DNA of 64,000 nucleotides from Methanocrinis alkalitolerans (GCF_029167205.1 NZ_JARFPL010000011.1:10804-74803); one strand, 5' to 3'; positions 1 through 7,936 are shown, numbered from the stretch's first letter. The notes: generated by a model not told the origin, from the sequence alone. A program made the numbers and translations.

Positions 1-2
1 CG

Positions 3-326
3 GGTCGGGTCCAGAGGGAGACCCTGATGACCTTCGCCAGGGACATGAAGATCACCGTCCTCCTGAAGGGCGAGGTGGACCTGATCACCGACGGCGACGT
101 CATCAGGGGGAACGCCACCGGAAACCCCGGTATGACCGTCGGAGGGACCGGGGACGTCCTGGCCGGGATCACGGGGGCCTTCTACTCTCGGGCCTCGCCC
201 TTGCGGGCCGCCGTCGCCGCCGCCTTCGTCAACGGGACCGCCGGGGACCTGGCCTGTCAGGAGAAGGGATACTCTCTCCTGGCCACCGACGTCATCGAGA
301 ATATACCCGCTGCCATGAACTTTTGA
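3..326 (+). CDS. nnrD: NAD(P)HX dehydratase, C-terminal part (cut by window edge)
   Basis: This is the end of an ADP/ATP-dependent NAD(P)HX dehydratase, the cytosolic repair enzyme that restores hydrated NAD(P)H. The frame is already open at the window edge, so the start lies outside. The diagnostic ribokinase-like signature N-x-TGNPGMTVGGTGDVLAG is present, including the GGTGDVL nucleotide and catalytic loop, followed by the usual C-terminal helices (ending AAMNF). In many genomes NnrD is fused to an NnrE epimerase domain; that half cannot be seen here. moaC follows 19 nt downstream on the same strand, so the two may be cotranscribed. Confidence 0.9.
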   Translation, partial: GRVQRETLMTFARDMKITVLLKGEVDLITDGDVIRGNATGNPGMTVGGTGDVLAGITGAFYSRASPLRAAVAAAFVNGTAGDLACQEKGYSLLATDVIENIPAAMNF

Positions 327-345
327 TCCGTAAGGACGGGATCGT

Positions 346-816
346 ATGACATCGGCAGGGGACCTTAAAGGATATCGTGGCGGTATGGTGGAGATCACCA
401 AGAAGCCGGCGGTGGGCCGAAGGGCTGTGGCCACCGGCACCATCCGCCTGAGGGAGGAGACGGTGGAGGCGATCAGGAGGGGCGAGGTGAAGAAGGGTGA
501 CGTCCTCACCGTGGCGAGGGTGGCGGCGATCCAGGCTGTGAAGGAGACGCCGCGGACGATCCCCATGTGTCACCCCATCCCCATCACCGGCGTCGAGGTC
601 GACTTCCAGATGGAGCCGGATCGGATCAGTGCGACGGTCTCCGTCGCCTCCGTCGGCAGGACCGGGGTCGAGATGGAGGCGCTGGTAGGGGTCTCGGCGG
701 CGCTCCTTAACGTCTGGGACATGGTCAAATACCGTGAGAAGGACGGGACCGGAAACTACCCCACGACCTGTATCGAAGAGATCCGGGTGGTGGAGAAGAG
801 GAAGGGGGAGGGTTGA
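346..816 (+). CDS. moaC: Cyclic pyranopterin monophosphate synthase MoaC
   Basis: The 156-residue protein has the normal MoaC length. MoaC completes cyclic pyranopterin monophosphate formation in molybdopterin/tungstopterin biosynthesis. The family signature MCHPIPIT lies at about residues 74-81, the TGVEMEAL stretch at 106-113, and the DMVKYREKD active-site segment at 125-133. A GGACGGG purine tract sits 7 nt before the ATG. It follows nnrD closely and is probably in the same transcript. Methanogens need the cofactor for formylmethanofuran dehydrogenase and similar enzymes. No other moa gene is in the window. Confidence 0.95.
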   Translation: MTSAGDLKGYRGGMVEITKKPAVGRRAVATGTIRLREETVEAIRRGEVKKGDVLTVARVAAIQAVKETPRTIPMCHPIPITGVEVDFQMEPDRISATVSVASVGRTGVEMEALVGVSAALLNVWDMVKYREKDGTGNYPTTCIEEIRVVEKRKGEG

Positions 817-952
817 GACCGAAGGCTGGGGGGCCATTTTGTCTTGGATCGTCCTCCTCTTCGAACCGTCATCCTGATGGTGAGGGTCGGCGTAGCAATG
901 ATGGGTGTTCCGGCCGTCGATCTTCTTAATATAGATTAGGCGAAATAGATAA

Positions 953-961
953 TTATTTATA
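953..961 (+). promoter_or_regulatory. TATA box candidate in the 275-bp gap after moaC
   Basis: The gap 817-1091 holds no convincing gene. It becomes A+T-rich near its middle, with TTATTTATA as the best archaeal TATA candidate. A start site about 25 nt downstream would leave a leader of roughly 100 nt before the small gene at 1092, longer than for most genes here. That leader contains no riboswitch I recognise. Confidence 0.4.
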
Positions 962-1091
962 GATCTCCCGACAAAACTTGACTCTGAAAAACCCTTGAAG
1001 TTCACTTTCCCTTCAGAACGATCAATCTATCGTTTGATGGGCGGAATGACAGGACGAGATCGAGATGGAGAACTAGAAAAGGAGGATCTTT

Positions 1092-1226
1092 ATGGTGAGA
1101 GTCGAACTGCTTAAGGATGTAGAAGGACTTGGGAAGAAGGGTGATCGTATATCAGATGTACCACCCGCACAGGCAGAAGAGCTGATAAAAGCAGGCAAAG
1201 CCAAAGATCTCGGATTTAAGAAGTAG
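1092..1226 (+). CDS. 44-residue protein resembling the N-terminal strand region of ribosomal protein bL9
   Basis: A good Shine-Dalgarno (GGAGG at 1081-1085) lies 6 nt before the ATG, and the frame runs to TAG at 1224. The N-terminus VELLKDVEGLGKKGD matches the start of bacterial bL9 (typically VILLEDVxxLGKKGD) almost residue for residue. The second half (AQAEELIKAGKAKDL) is instead like the short KGD-E-A-EELI-x-GKA proteins often seen in phages. bL9 itself is not an archaeal ribosomal protein. The function is unknown. It lies 25 nt before the DUF4332 gene and may be cotranscribed with it. Confidence 0.7.
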   Translation: MVRVELLKDVEGLGKKGDRISDVPPAQAEELIKAGKAKDLGFKK

Positions 1227-1251
1227 AGCTCAAAGCCACAAGGAATATCTG

Positions 1252-1665
1252 GTGGTTTTATTGACCAACATATTGAATATCCGCGGTATTGATCCGAAGT
1301 ATGCCGAGTCCCTCGCCAATGCAGGGATCAACACCGTCGAGAAGCTCCTCGAATCTGGCTCAAGCAAGAACGGTCGGACTGGGATCTCTCAAAACACTGG
1401 GATCGCGGAGAATCTCATATTGGGGTGGGTGAACCGGGCGGACCTCTTCAGGGTCAAGGGTGTAGGGGAGAAGTACTCGGATCTCTTGGAGGTGGCTGGA
1501 GTTGACACCGTGGTGGAGCTCTCCAAGAGGGTCCCTGAGAACCTCCATGCAAAGATGGTGGAGGTGAACGAGGCCAACAAGCTCGTAACGAGGAATCCAA
1601 CCCTCGCCGAGGTGAAGTCTTGGATAGAGCATGCTAAGGAGCTCCCCAGGATGGTCCAGTATTAA
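1252..1665 (+). CDS. DUF4332 helix-hairpin-helix protein
   Basis: The 137-residue protein has two helix-hairpin-helix-like units: LNIRGIDPKYAESLANAGI near residue 8 and FRVKGVGEKYSDLLEVAGV near residue 66. Each is followed by TVxEL, the hallmark of DUF4332, a family thought to bind nucleic acid through its HhH units. The start is GTG at 1252; TTG at 1261 is an in-frame alternative, and neither has a strong ribosome-binding site. It follows the L9-like mini-protein. The exact role is unknown; the domain call rests on the paired GxGxxY-A-L-A-GI pattern. Confidence 0.8.
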   Translation: MVLLTNILNIRGIDPKYAESLANAGINTVEKLLESGSSKNGRTGISQNTGIAENLILGWVNRADLFRVKGVGEKYSDLLEVAGVDTVVELSKRVPENLHAKMVEVNEANKLVTRNPTLAEVKSWIEHAKELPRMVQY

Positions 1666-1671
1666 GAAGAT

Positions 1672-1715
1672 CTTTTCATTCGTTTTCAATATAGAATTTT
1701 ATTTTTCAATTCACA
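1672..1715 (+). terminator. T-rich stretch between convergent genes
   Basis: The 56-bp space between the convergent DUF4332 and trpS genes is strongly T-rich on the + strand (runs TTTT, TTTT, TTTT, TTTTT). This is the usual archaeal oligo-T termination signal for the rightward transcript. No hairpin is obvious. Confidence 0.5.
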
Positions 1716-1721
1716 ATTTCC

Positions 1722-3017
1722 TCACAGCCCGTACTCAGAGAGCCTCTCCCGGGCCGCTTCCCTCTCCCGCTGGTGCTCGACGAGGAAGTCCCGGATCCTC
1801 TCCGCAGCCTCCTTCTTGCAGGTCCCGCAGGTCCTCGCGCCGCTCTTGCATTCGTCATAGACCTCTCCAAGCTCGCCATCGTCCTCGGAGAGGTGGAAGA
1901 TGAGAAGCTCGTAGACGGTGCACTTCTCCGGCTCGCCCCCCAGCTTCTTCTGCTCGGCGAGGGACTGCCTCCCGCCGGTGACCGCCCTCATCACCTTCTT
2001 TGCCGCCTCCTCGGGGTCCTCGGTGAGGGCGATGTGGCTCTCGGGGCGCGAGGAGGACATCTTGCCGCCGGTGAGGCCGGTCATGAACCGATGGTAGAGG
2101 GACGCAGGCGGGACGAAGCCGTAGCCTCCCGCCTCCACCTCCAGCTCCCTTGCGATCTCCTCCACCTCCCCTGCGTCCTTTGCGTCGAAGACGTCGACGT
2201 GCTCCTCGTATTTCTTCACCTTCCGGTACCCCATCTCCTTCAGGCGGGCTTCTGCCGCTGCGATCAGTTCTGGGCCCGCTGCCTTCCCCCGGAGGCTGAC
2301 GTACCCCTCCCTCTCCTCCACCAGGAACTTTCTCATCCTCCCGGCGAGGTCCCGGGTGAGCCTTATGTGGGCGTCCTGGTCGGAGCCGACGGGGATCACC
2401 ACCGGCTTCGGCCCCCCGTTCTCGGCGAGCTGGGGGTGGAGGATGTCGGCGCTCTGGACCATAACGGAGACCATGTGGGCGACGTTCGTCTCCCCGGAGA
2501 AGCCGTAGATGGCGGCGAGCTCCGAGAACCGGGCGGCAGAGGCGAGTTCGAAGGCGAGGTCCCGGACGGCTCCCCTCTTCGACTGGAAGTATATGGTGGC
2601 CGACGGCTCAAGGCCCAGGGCTATGATGCTCAGGACGTACTCTTCGATCCCCATCTCGCGGCATCTCTCCCAGCTGATTCCCCGGACGGAGTGGGCCTCC
2701 ATGTCGGCGATGGCGACGAAGGCGTCCCCCCCTTGCTTCTGGTGCCAGATGATCTCCTCCATCACCATCTTGCCGCCGAGGTGGACCCTCCCGCTGGGCA
2801 TGAAGCCGCTCATCACCGCGAAGGGGCGCTTCTCATTCATTGCTTCGACGACCCTCTGGTAGTCGCGGTGGCCAAATATTATATGTCTTTTCATATATAG
2901 ATGGGGATCGTCGATCTGGGGCAGAACCTCCTCGAAGCTCGATATCCCGAACTCCTCGAAGAGCTTCGAGTAGTCGTCTATCGAGACCGCGCCCCAGGGG
3001 TCCAGCTTCGTTGCCAT
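1722..3017 (-). CDS. trpS: Tryptophanyl-tRNA synthetase
   Basis: The 431-residue class I aminoacyl-tRNA synthetase charges tRNA-Trp. The archaeal-type N-terminus (KLDPWG...IDDYSKLFEEFGI) and the catalytic-core segment AIADMEAHSVRG are clear, and the signature loop GGKMSSSRPESH lies near residue 316. The HIGH-equivalent, expected as HLGH or HFGH, reads HLGG at residues 79-82, an unusual loss of the second histidine. The C-terminus carries the CKxGARTCGTCK cysteine segment. Upstream on the minus strand is AAATATACC as a TATA box, in the region shared with the divergent phosphoribosyltransferase. Confidence 0.95.
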   Translation of the reverse strand: MATKLDPWGAVSIDDYSKLFEEFGISSFEEVLPQIDDPHLYMKRHIIFGHRDYQRVVEAMNEKRPFAVMSGFMPSGRVHLGGKMVMEEIIWHQKQGGDAFVAIADMEAHSVRGISWERCREMGIEEYVLSIIALGLEPSATIYFQSKRGAVRDLAFELASAARFSELAAIYGFSGETNVAHMVSVMVQSADILHPQLAENGGPKPVVIPVGSDQDAHIRLTRDLAGRMRKFLVEEREGYVSLRGKAAGPELIAAAEARLKEMGYRKVKKYEEHVDVFDAKDAGEVEEIARELEVEAGGYGFVPPASLYHRFMTGLTGGKMSSSRPESHIALTEDPEEAAKKVMRAVTGGRQSLAEQKKLGGEPEKCTVYELLIFHLSEDDGELGEVYDECKSGARTCGTCKKEAAERIRDFLVEHQREREAARERLSEYGL

Positions 3018-3144
3018 AAGTCCAGGCGATGCAGAATATGGTATATTTACCTTCTCGTCATCCCCTTCGATCCCAACGGGTCGGAGGATGAGAACCGGCG
3101 AGGCTGCTTAAATTATTTAAATTCGAACGTCGATACATATCTCG
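3018..3144. promoter_or_regulatory. Divergent promoter region trpS / phosphoribosyltransferase
   Basis: The 127-bp region separates two divergent starts. Toward the right, TAAATTATTTAAAT (3109-3122) is a strong TATA candidate about 25-30 nt upstream of the ATG at 3145, implying a very short or absent leader. Toward the left, the minus strand carries AAATATACC around 3040-3048, at the right distance from trpS. Confidence 0.6.
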
Positions 3145-3831
3145 ATGAACCCCGAATCATTCCCCTGCGACCTTGTGGCCTGGGACGAGTTTTACGATCT
3201 TGCCAAGTCCCTATCCCGGAGGATCAAGGCCTCGGGATGGAGGCCGGACCTGGTGGTGGCCATCGGCCGGGGCGGCTACGTCCCCGGCCGGGTCGTCTGC
3301 GACTTCCTCGTCCACAATCAGCTCACCAGCATGAAGGTCGAGCACTGGGGGATGGCAGCCCGAAAAAAGGATCATGCTGTGGTACGTTTCCCCCTGGCTG
3401 CGGACGCATCCGGCAAGAGGGTTCTGATCGTCGACGACGTCACCGACACCGGAGAAACTCTCGCCACAGCCGTCGGCTACCTCGAGGGGCTGGGGCCGAT
3501 GGAAGTGAGGACCGCAGTTCTGCAGCACAAGACCAGCTCGGCATTTGAGCCCGACTACTACGCCGAGGAGATCTCCGAGTGGAGGTGGATCATTTACCCC
3601 TGGGCGGTCCACGAAGACCTGGTGGGCTTCACCGAAAGGGTCCTCAACAGCTCGATCCTCCCTCTATCGGCAGATCAGATTAGATCAGATTTAAAGAGGA
3701 GGTTCTCCATCGACCTCGCCGGAGAGGAGATGGCCGATATCCTGGAGGAGGGGATGGCCCTGGGGATAGTCGTCGGTTCCCATGGGGTATATCGAGCCGC
3801 AAGATCTCGAATCGATAATCTTTCTGGATAA
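3145..3831 (+). CDS. Phosphoribosyltransferase family protein with C-terminal extension
   Basis: This is a type I phosphoribosyltransferase of 228 residues. The PRPP-binding loop VLIVDDVTDTGET is at about residues 93-105 and the pyrophosphate-loop region VVAIGRGGYVPGR at 38-49. It is most like the archaeal hypoxanthine/xanthine-type salvage enzymes (COG2236); the substrate cannot be fixed from sequence. The last 45 residues (IRSDLKRRFSIDL...ADILEEGMALGIV) exceed the core fold and look like a small helical or winged-helix tail. The upstream TATA box suggests near-leaderless expression. Confidence 0.85.
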   Translation: MNPESFPCDLVAWDEFYDLAKSLSRRIKASGWRPDLVVAIGRGGYVPGRVVCDFLVHNQLTSMKVEHWGMAARKKDHAVVRFPLAADASGKRVLIVDDVTDTGETLATAVGYLEGLGPMEVRTAVLQHKTSSAFEPDYYAEEISEWRWIIYPWAVHEDLVGFTERVLNSSILPLSADQIRSDLKRRFSIDLAGEEMADILEEGMALGIVVGSHGVYRAARSRIDNLSG

Positions 3832-3891
3832 ACAAAAATAAGCTATTTATATGAGAATGATTTTGTAACCAGAAAAATAGATGTGGTTATT

Positions 3892-4281
3892 ATGAGACAA
3901 TTTTCGGTCAAAGTTTTGGACGACGCCGACCGGGAGTTCGTAGAGGTTCTGCGGGATCTCGGAATCCCCCGAAACGTCGCCAGCATGATCACTTACCTCG
4001 CCAACGTCCAGGAGGCAACCTCCCGAGAGATTGAGATCGGATCGAACCTCCGGCAGCCGGAGGTGAGCATCGCCATGAGAACCCTCCGGAACAACGGCTG
4101 GGTCGAGGAGCGGGAGATAAAGAAGGACGGCAAAGGAAGGCCGATGAAGGTATATCGTCTGACCATAACCCTGGAGGAGATAATAACCCATTTTGAAGAA
4201 GAGAAGAGGAGAGAGTCTGCGAGGGTGATGGAAAATATCGGCCGACTGAAGGATCTGAGCGGAAAGCTGAGCAACAGCTGA
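3892..4281 (+). CDS. Winged-helix transcriptional regulator (paralogue of the gene at 12342)
   Basis: A small regulator with a winged-helix DNA-binding domain: SREIEIGSNLRQPEVSIAMR is the helix-turn-helix, followed by a GRPMKVYRLT wing and a C-terminal coiled segment (EEEKRRESARVMENIGRLKDL) suited to dimerisation. ATG at 3892 is chosen; GTG at 3883 is an in-frame alternative that adds three residues. A TATA element TTTATAT at 3846-3852 would place transcription start near 3875, so the message has little or no leader. The paralogue at 12342-12731 shares the recognition helix nearly exactly. Targets are unknown. Confidence 0.85.
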   Translation: MRQFSVKVLDDADREFVEVLRDLGIPRNVASMITYLANVQEATSREIEIGSNLRQPEVSIAMRTLRNNGWVEEREIKKDGKGRPMKVYRLTITLEEIITHFEEEKRRESARVMENIGRLKDLSGKLSNS

Positions 4282-4290
4282 CGAGGTCCT

Positions 4291-4503
4291 TCAACCTGAG
4301 GAGACTATCCGGACGATCTCCAGGTCGCCAGCCTCAACCACCTCGTCGTTGGAAACGGGGTGGCCTTCGAAGAGCGCCACCACCGTCTCGGGGTTTACCT
4401 TCAACAGCTCGAAGAGGCCGTCGTAGGTCAGCCCCTTCTCCAGTTCGAACCGTCTTTCGGAGACGCGCCCCTCGGCCAGGATTCTCACCGAGTGGGAGGT
4501 CAC
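4291..4503 (-). CDS. Ubiquitin-like small modifier / MoaD-ThiS family protein ending SSG
   Basis: The 70-residue beta-grasp protein has the ThiS/MoaD/SAMP pattern: VRILAEGR start, LELLKVNPETVVAL-like middle, then GHPVSNDEVVEAGDLEIVRIVSSG. The tail is the odd point. Active ThiS, MoaD and SAMP proteins end in GG, whereas this one ends SSG, which questions thiocarboxylate formation or conjugation. The start is GTG at 4503, overlapping the upstream stop as GTGA, so translation is coupled to the 48-residue gene before it. It is the third gene of a minus-strand operon beginning with a methyltransferase. Confidence 0.75.
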   Translation of the reverse strand: MTSHSVRILAEGRVSERRFELEKGLTYDGLFELLKVNPETVVALFEGHPVSNDEVVEAGDLEIVRIVSSG

Positions 4504-4646
4504 TTTTCCTCTTCACCGCCTGTGCCCACGAGATCATCGAGGTTCTCTTCTATCAGCTTCTTCTCCAGGTTCTCTGTCTTCTTGTCGCCCTTCCTCTCAA
4601 CGTCTCTTTTCTTGAATTTAGGCACAAGCATCACCTCTATCGCCAT
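4500..4646 (-). CDS. 48-residue highly charged peptide, unknown function
   Basis: The frame begins ATG at 4646 (MAIEVMLVPKFKKRDVER) and ends TGA at 4500-4502, overlapping the GTG start of the ubiquitin-like gene by 4 nt. A second ATG at 4631 is an alternative start. The peptide is lysine-, glutamate- and aspartate-rich (KGDKKTENLEKKLIEENLDD) with an acidic GGEEEK end. No signal peptide or membrane segment is seen and I do not recognise a family. The tight coupling on both sides is the main reason to believe it is real. Confidence 0.6.
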   Translation of the reverse strand: MAIEVMLVPKFKKRDVERKGDKKTENLEKKLIEENLDDLVGTGGEEEK

Positions 4647-4676
4647 CTCTTGATCTGGGACGGTATTAACCTTTCG

Positions 4677-5588
4677 TCAACGGCGCCTCCGCCCGACCCA
4701 GGCCCACTGATCGTATATCCCGAGGTCGTCGGGGTTTGCCACCACCTCGCCGCACCATCCGGCGCAGTTCATGGCTTCTGCCACCATCTTTGCCTCCCTC
4801 TCGGTGTAGGTGGTGTAGATGACGAGATCCTTCGCCAGCTCCGCCGAGGAGGTGAGGATATCCTTCCAGAGGGGCCAGTTGACGGCGTCTATGAGCCCCA
4901 CCATGAACCCCACCACAGCGTCGAATTTCCGGGGGGAGATGAACCGGCTCAAGAGGCGGGCGTCCAGGACCATCGCCCTTGTCGGGTCCAGGTGCCCAGA
5001 CTTCAAACCCAAGCAGATCTCGCAGCTGTCCAGGTCCACGGTCCAGGGGCGAAACCCCAGGGACTTCAGGGTCTGGGTGGCCATCCCGCTCCCGCAGCAA
5101 ATCTCCAGGACCTCGCCTCCTCTGGGAAGATGCGGTCTCAGGAACCTTTCCAGGCTCGCCTCCCTCTCGGGGACGAAGAGGGGGGGGCTTCTGACGGGGC
5201 AGCTCTCGCAGAATAGCTCCTCTTTGAGGGCGAAAGACAGCCACTCCACCAGCGCTTCCAAGAACTTCTCCTCCTGGGCCCTGACGACCTTGGAGGCTGA
5301 GCCTTTGGGAAGGGCGCCGAAGAGCTCGATCTCACCATAGCGGTCCGTTAAGAGGAGCCAGAGATCTGTCGGCTCTCTGATCTTCAGGGCGACTCCCAGG
5401 AGGGCACCGTCGTCCCCCCCCTCATCGCGTCCATCCCCCACCTCCCTTATCTCTATCGACTCCCTCAGACCCTCCCCCGACTCCAGGACCTCCATCGTCA
5501 CCGGGAGGGCGATCAGGTCGGCGAGGCACTCTTCGGCCAAGAAGACCTCTTCTCGGGGGTCGATATTCAATATCTGATGGATCAGCAC
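4677..5588 (-). CDS. SAM-dependent methyltransferase, class I
   Basis: A 303-residue protein with a Rossmann methyltransferase domain in its second half. Motif I is VLEICCGSGMA at about residues 160-170, motif II acidic residue in WTVDLDS near 185, and VLDARLLS follows as motif III. The N-terminal 130 residues are a separate region with a CESCP cysteine pair before the methyltransferase part. The substrate is unknown. It leads the operon followed after 30 nt by the 48-residue peptide and then the ubiquitin-like protein, and faces the MutS-like gene divergently across 82 bp. Confidence 0.85.
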   Translation of the reverse strand: MLIHQILNIDPREEVFLAEECLADLIALPVTMEVLESGEGLRESIEIREVGDGRDEGGDDGALLGVALKIREPTDLWLLLTDRYGEIELFGALPKGSASKVVRAQEEKFLEALVEWLSFALKEELFCESCPVRSPPLFVPEREASLERFLRPHLPRGGEVLEICCGSGMATQTLKSLGFRPWTVDLDSCEICLGLKSGHLDPTRAMVLDARLLSRFISPRKFDAVVGFMVGLIDAVNWPLWKDILTSSAELAKDLVIYTTYTEREAKMVAEAMNCAGWCGEVVANPDDLGIYDQWAWVGRRRR

Positions 5589-5670
5589 GATAGATAGGTT
5601 CCGAGGGGGGAGATAATAAGGTTTCTTTCGGGGAAACGGCTATATCGTCTCCCATCGACTCTGGTAAGGT

Positions 5671-7689
5671 TTGAGGCTGATAGACGTTCCAGGGGTGGGC
5701 GCCAAGCTGAATGAGAGGCTCGCGGCCCACTACGGAGATGAGGATTCTGCTCTTGAGGCTCTGCTGAGAGGGGATGTGGCGGGGCTTCAGGGGATGAGGG
5801 GGATGAGCCAACGCCAGGCGGTCGCCCTAGTCCAGAGGGCGAGAGGGGCGGTCTACTCAGTCAAACCCACAGACTTTCTCGTCACCGAGGAGGCGGTCCG
5901 GATCTATGACTCCCTGATGGAGCTTTTGACGAGCCAGGCCCATACCGACCGGGCTCGAGAGAAGCTGGCAACTTATTTCCCCTCGTCATCCCGAAATATG
6001 GTGGATGAGAACAGAAGGTTTGCAGAATCTGCCATCACCTCGGCTTCGCTCCTGGCGGGCTGCGACCTATCCGTCCACCTCTCCAGGATCAAGCCCCTTC
6101 GAAAAGAGGCGGCTGCGAGGGTGAGGAACCGGGCGGTCGCCGTCGACTCTCCCTCCGCCATCAGGGCTTTGAAGGAGCGTGGGGTCGATAGAGCCATCGA
6201 CGTCCACCTCGTCGAGAGCCTGAGGGAGCTGAGGGACCTGGCCCAGGGGTACGATCGCGTCACCCTCCTGGGCGGTTCCATCGACAGTTTCGCCCTCCCC
6301 GAGATCGAGGAGGCGGAGAGCGACGAGGACTGGTACCTCGTCCCTGAACGGGTCCTCCGCCGATACCAGGAGAACGGCCCCATCCTGGAGGCGATGGTGG
6401 AGGCGGCCGAGGTGCTGGCGGAATCCAAAGTCGCCTCCTTCGAAGGCCTCGACGACCTCTCAGAGCGGCTCGCGAGGCTGAAGGTCGACGAAGACCCCGA
6501 GCTCCTCCGCCTCGACAGGATCATCGCCGAGGCGGAGGGGAGGGTGGCGGAGGCGGTGGGGTGGGGGAACGCCGAATTGAAGAAGAGGATGGAGCGCTTC
6601 TCCCTCACCCTCGCCGGGGACGACCTCCTCTCCGCCCTGGGGCGGGGAGGAGACCTGCGGGACGTCTTCAAGTCGAGGATGGGGGAGACCTTCAACGAGG
6701 TCCTGAAGGAGGCGAGGGATATGGCCTCCACCGATCTGGAGATGAAGGGGGCTGAGAGGGCGAGCCTCGAGGAGATCATCCCGCAGGAGGTGAGGTATCC
6801 CCTGGAAGAGGATCGGGAGGCTCTCATCCGTTTCGTCCAGGAGGTGCGCAAGAGGGCGGAGGCGAAGAGGCTGAACTCCCTCAGGGATCTGGCGAGGGAG
6901 CTCGCCGGAAGGTGGAGCTTCGTCGAGGCTCTCCACGAGGAGCTGCTGGAGTTCGACGTCGGATACTCCCTAGGCACCTTCGCCCTGGAGAGGGGGCTTC
7001 TCATGCCGACGTTCGCGGAGGAGGGGTGCGTCGGATTTATTGAAGGGAGGAACCTCTTCCTCCAGGATCCCGAGCCGGTCAGCTACTCCGTCGGTCCGAC
7101 GGGGCTCGTCGAGGCGGAGGAGAGGACGGCGATCCTCAGCGGCGTCAACTCCGGCGGCAAGACGACGCTCCTGGAGCTGGTGGCCCAGGTGGTGATCCTG
7201 GCACATATGGGCTTTCCGGTGCCTGCGGCCGCATGTCGCATCACCATCTTCGATAGCCTCTACTACTTCGGAAAGAGCCGGGGAACCCTGGGGGCGGGGG
7301 CCTTCGAGGCGACGATGAGGAAGTTCTCAGTCCTCGCCGGCGGGGGGAGGAAGATAGTCCTGGCGGACGAGCTGGAGGCGATAACCGAGCCCGGAGCCTC
7401 CGCCAAGATCATAGCCTCCCTCTTAGACGAGCTGTCGAGGGGCGGGTCGGTGGCCATCTTCGTCAGCCACCTCGCCGAAGACGTGGCGAGGTTCTCCGAA
7501 GAGGATCTGAGGATCGACGGGATCGATGCCCTGGGGCTCGACGAAGACGGCGAGCTGATCGTCGACAGAACCCCCGTTTATTATCGGCTGGCCAAGAGCA
7601 CCCCGGAGCTGATAATCGAGAGGCTCGCCCGGACCTCTGAAGGAGAGGAGAGGGAGTTTTACTCGAGGCTCCTCTCCAAGTTCCGGTGA
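5671..7689 (+). CDS. MutS-related ATPase with N-terminal helix-hairpin-helix
   Basis: The 672-residue protein belongs to the archaeal MutS-like/MutS2-related group. An HhH element (LIDVPGVGAKLNERLAAHYG) begins the protein, followed by a long helical core and lever region. The MutS domain V ATPase has Walker A GVNSGGKTTLLEL near residue 488 and Walker B IVLADELEAI near 563, with a later FVSHLAED switch segment. Domains I-II for mismatch recognition and the Smr nuclease domain are not apparent. The start must be TTG at 5671, since an in-frame TAA ends at 5667. It likely acts on DNA junctions or recombination intermediates rather than in classical mismatch repair; that is inference. Confidence 0.85.
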   Translation: MRLIDVPGVGAKLNERLAAHYGDEDSALEALLRGDVAGLQGMRGMSQRQAVALVQRARGAVYSVKPTDFLVTEEAVRIYDSLMELLTSQAHTDRAREKLATYFPSSSRNMVDENRRFAESAITSASLLAGCDLSVHLSRIKPLRKEAAARVRNRAVAVDSPSAIRALKERGVDRAIDVHLVESLRELRDLAQGYDRVTLLGGSIDSFALPEIEEAESDEDWYLVPERVLRRYQENGPILEAMVEAAEVLAESKVASFEGLDDLSERLARLKVDEDPELLRLDRIIAEAEGRVAEAVGWGNAELKKRMERFSLTLAGDDLLSALGRGGDLRDVFKSRMGETFNEVLKEARDMASTDLEMKGAERASLEEIIPQEVRYPLEEDREALIRFVQEVRKRAEAKRLNSLRDLARELAGRWSFVEALHEELLEFDVGYSLGTFALERGLLMPTFAEEGCVGFIEGRNLFLQDPEPVSYSVGPTGLVEAEERTAILSGVNSGGKTTLLELVAQVVILAHMGFPVPAAACRITIFDSLYYFGKSRGTLGAGAFEATMRKFSVLAGGGRKIVLADELEAITEPGASAKIIASLLDELSRGGSVAIFVSHLAEDVARFSEEDLRIDGIDALGLDEDGELIVDRTPVYYRLAKSTPELIIERLARTSEGEEREFYSRLLSKFR

Positions 7690-7720
7690 ATTTTTATACC
7701 GGCAGGATAATTTATATCCC

Positions 7721-7936
7721 ATGGTCGCCACTTACCATCTGGAGATCTGGCAGATCGTAGTAATCTGCATCCTCTTGCTTCCGCTCTTCTTCATCGCCAA
7801 CTACGTCGTAGTGACGAAGATGGTCCGGGAGAGGAAGATCCGGGAGGAGAGGGTGGACCGGTTCGTCGCCGCCAGCGTCGCGAGGGATATGAGCCCCGAG
7901 AACAGGTCGAAACCGCGTCCCAGGAGAAGGTTCTGA
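7721..7936 (+). CDS. Small single-span membrane protein
   Basis: A 71-residue protein with one membrane helix (about residues 9-31, QIVVICILLLPLFFIANYVV) and a strongly basic cytosolic tail ending RSKPRPRRRF. A TATA-like TTTTATACC at 7691-7699 sits about 25 nt before the ATG, suggesting leaderless expression. I recognise no family. The topology suggests an N-out, C-in anchor whose positive tail might touch nucleic acid or lipid head groups, which is inference only. Confidence 0.6.
   Translation: MVATYHLEIWQIVVICILLLPLFFIANYVVVTKMVRERKIREERVDRFVAASVARDMSPENRSKPRPRRRF

Noticed and set aside
1773..2900. Long open frame of 375 codons on the + strand
   Set aside because: It lies fully antisense to trpS, has a leucine/valine/aspartate-biased composition typical of the complement of G+C-rich genes and no family motifs.
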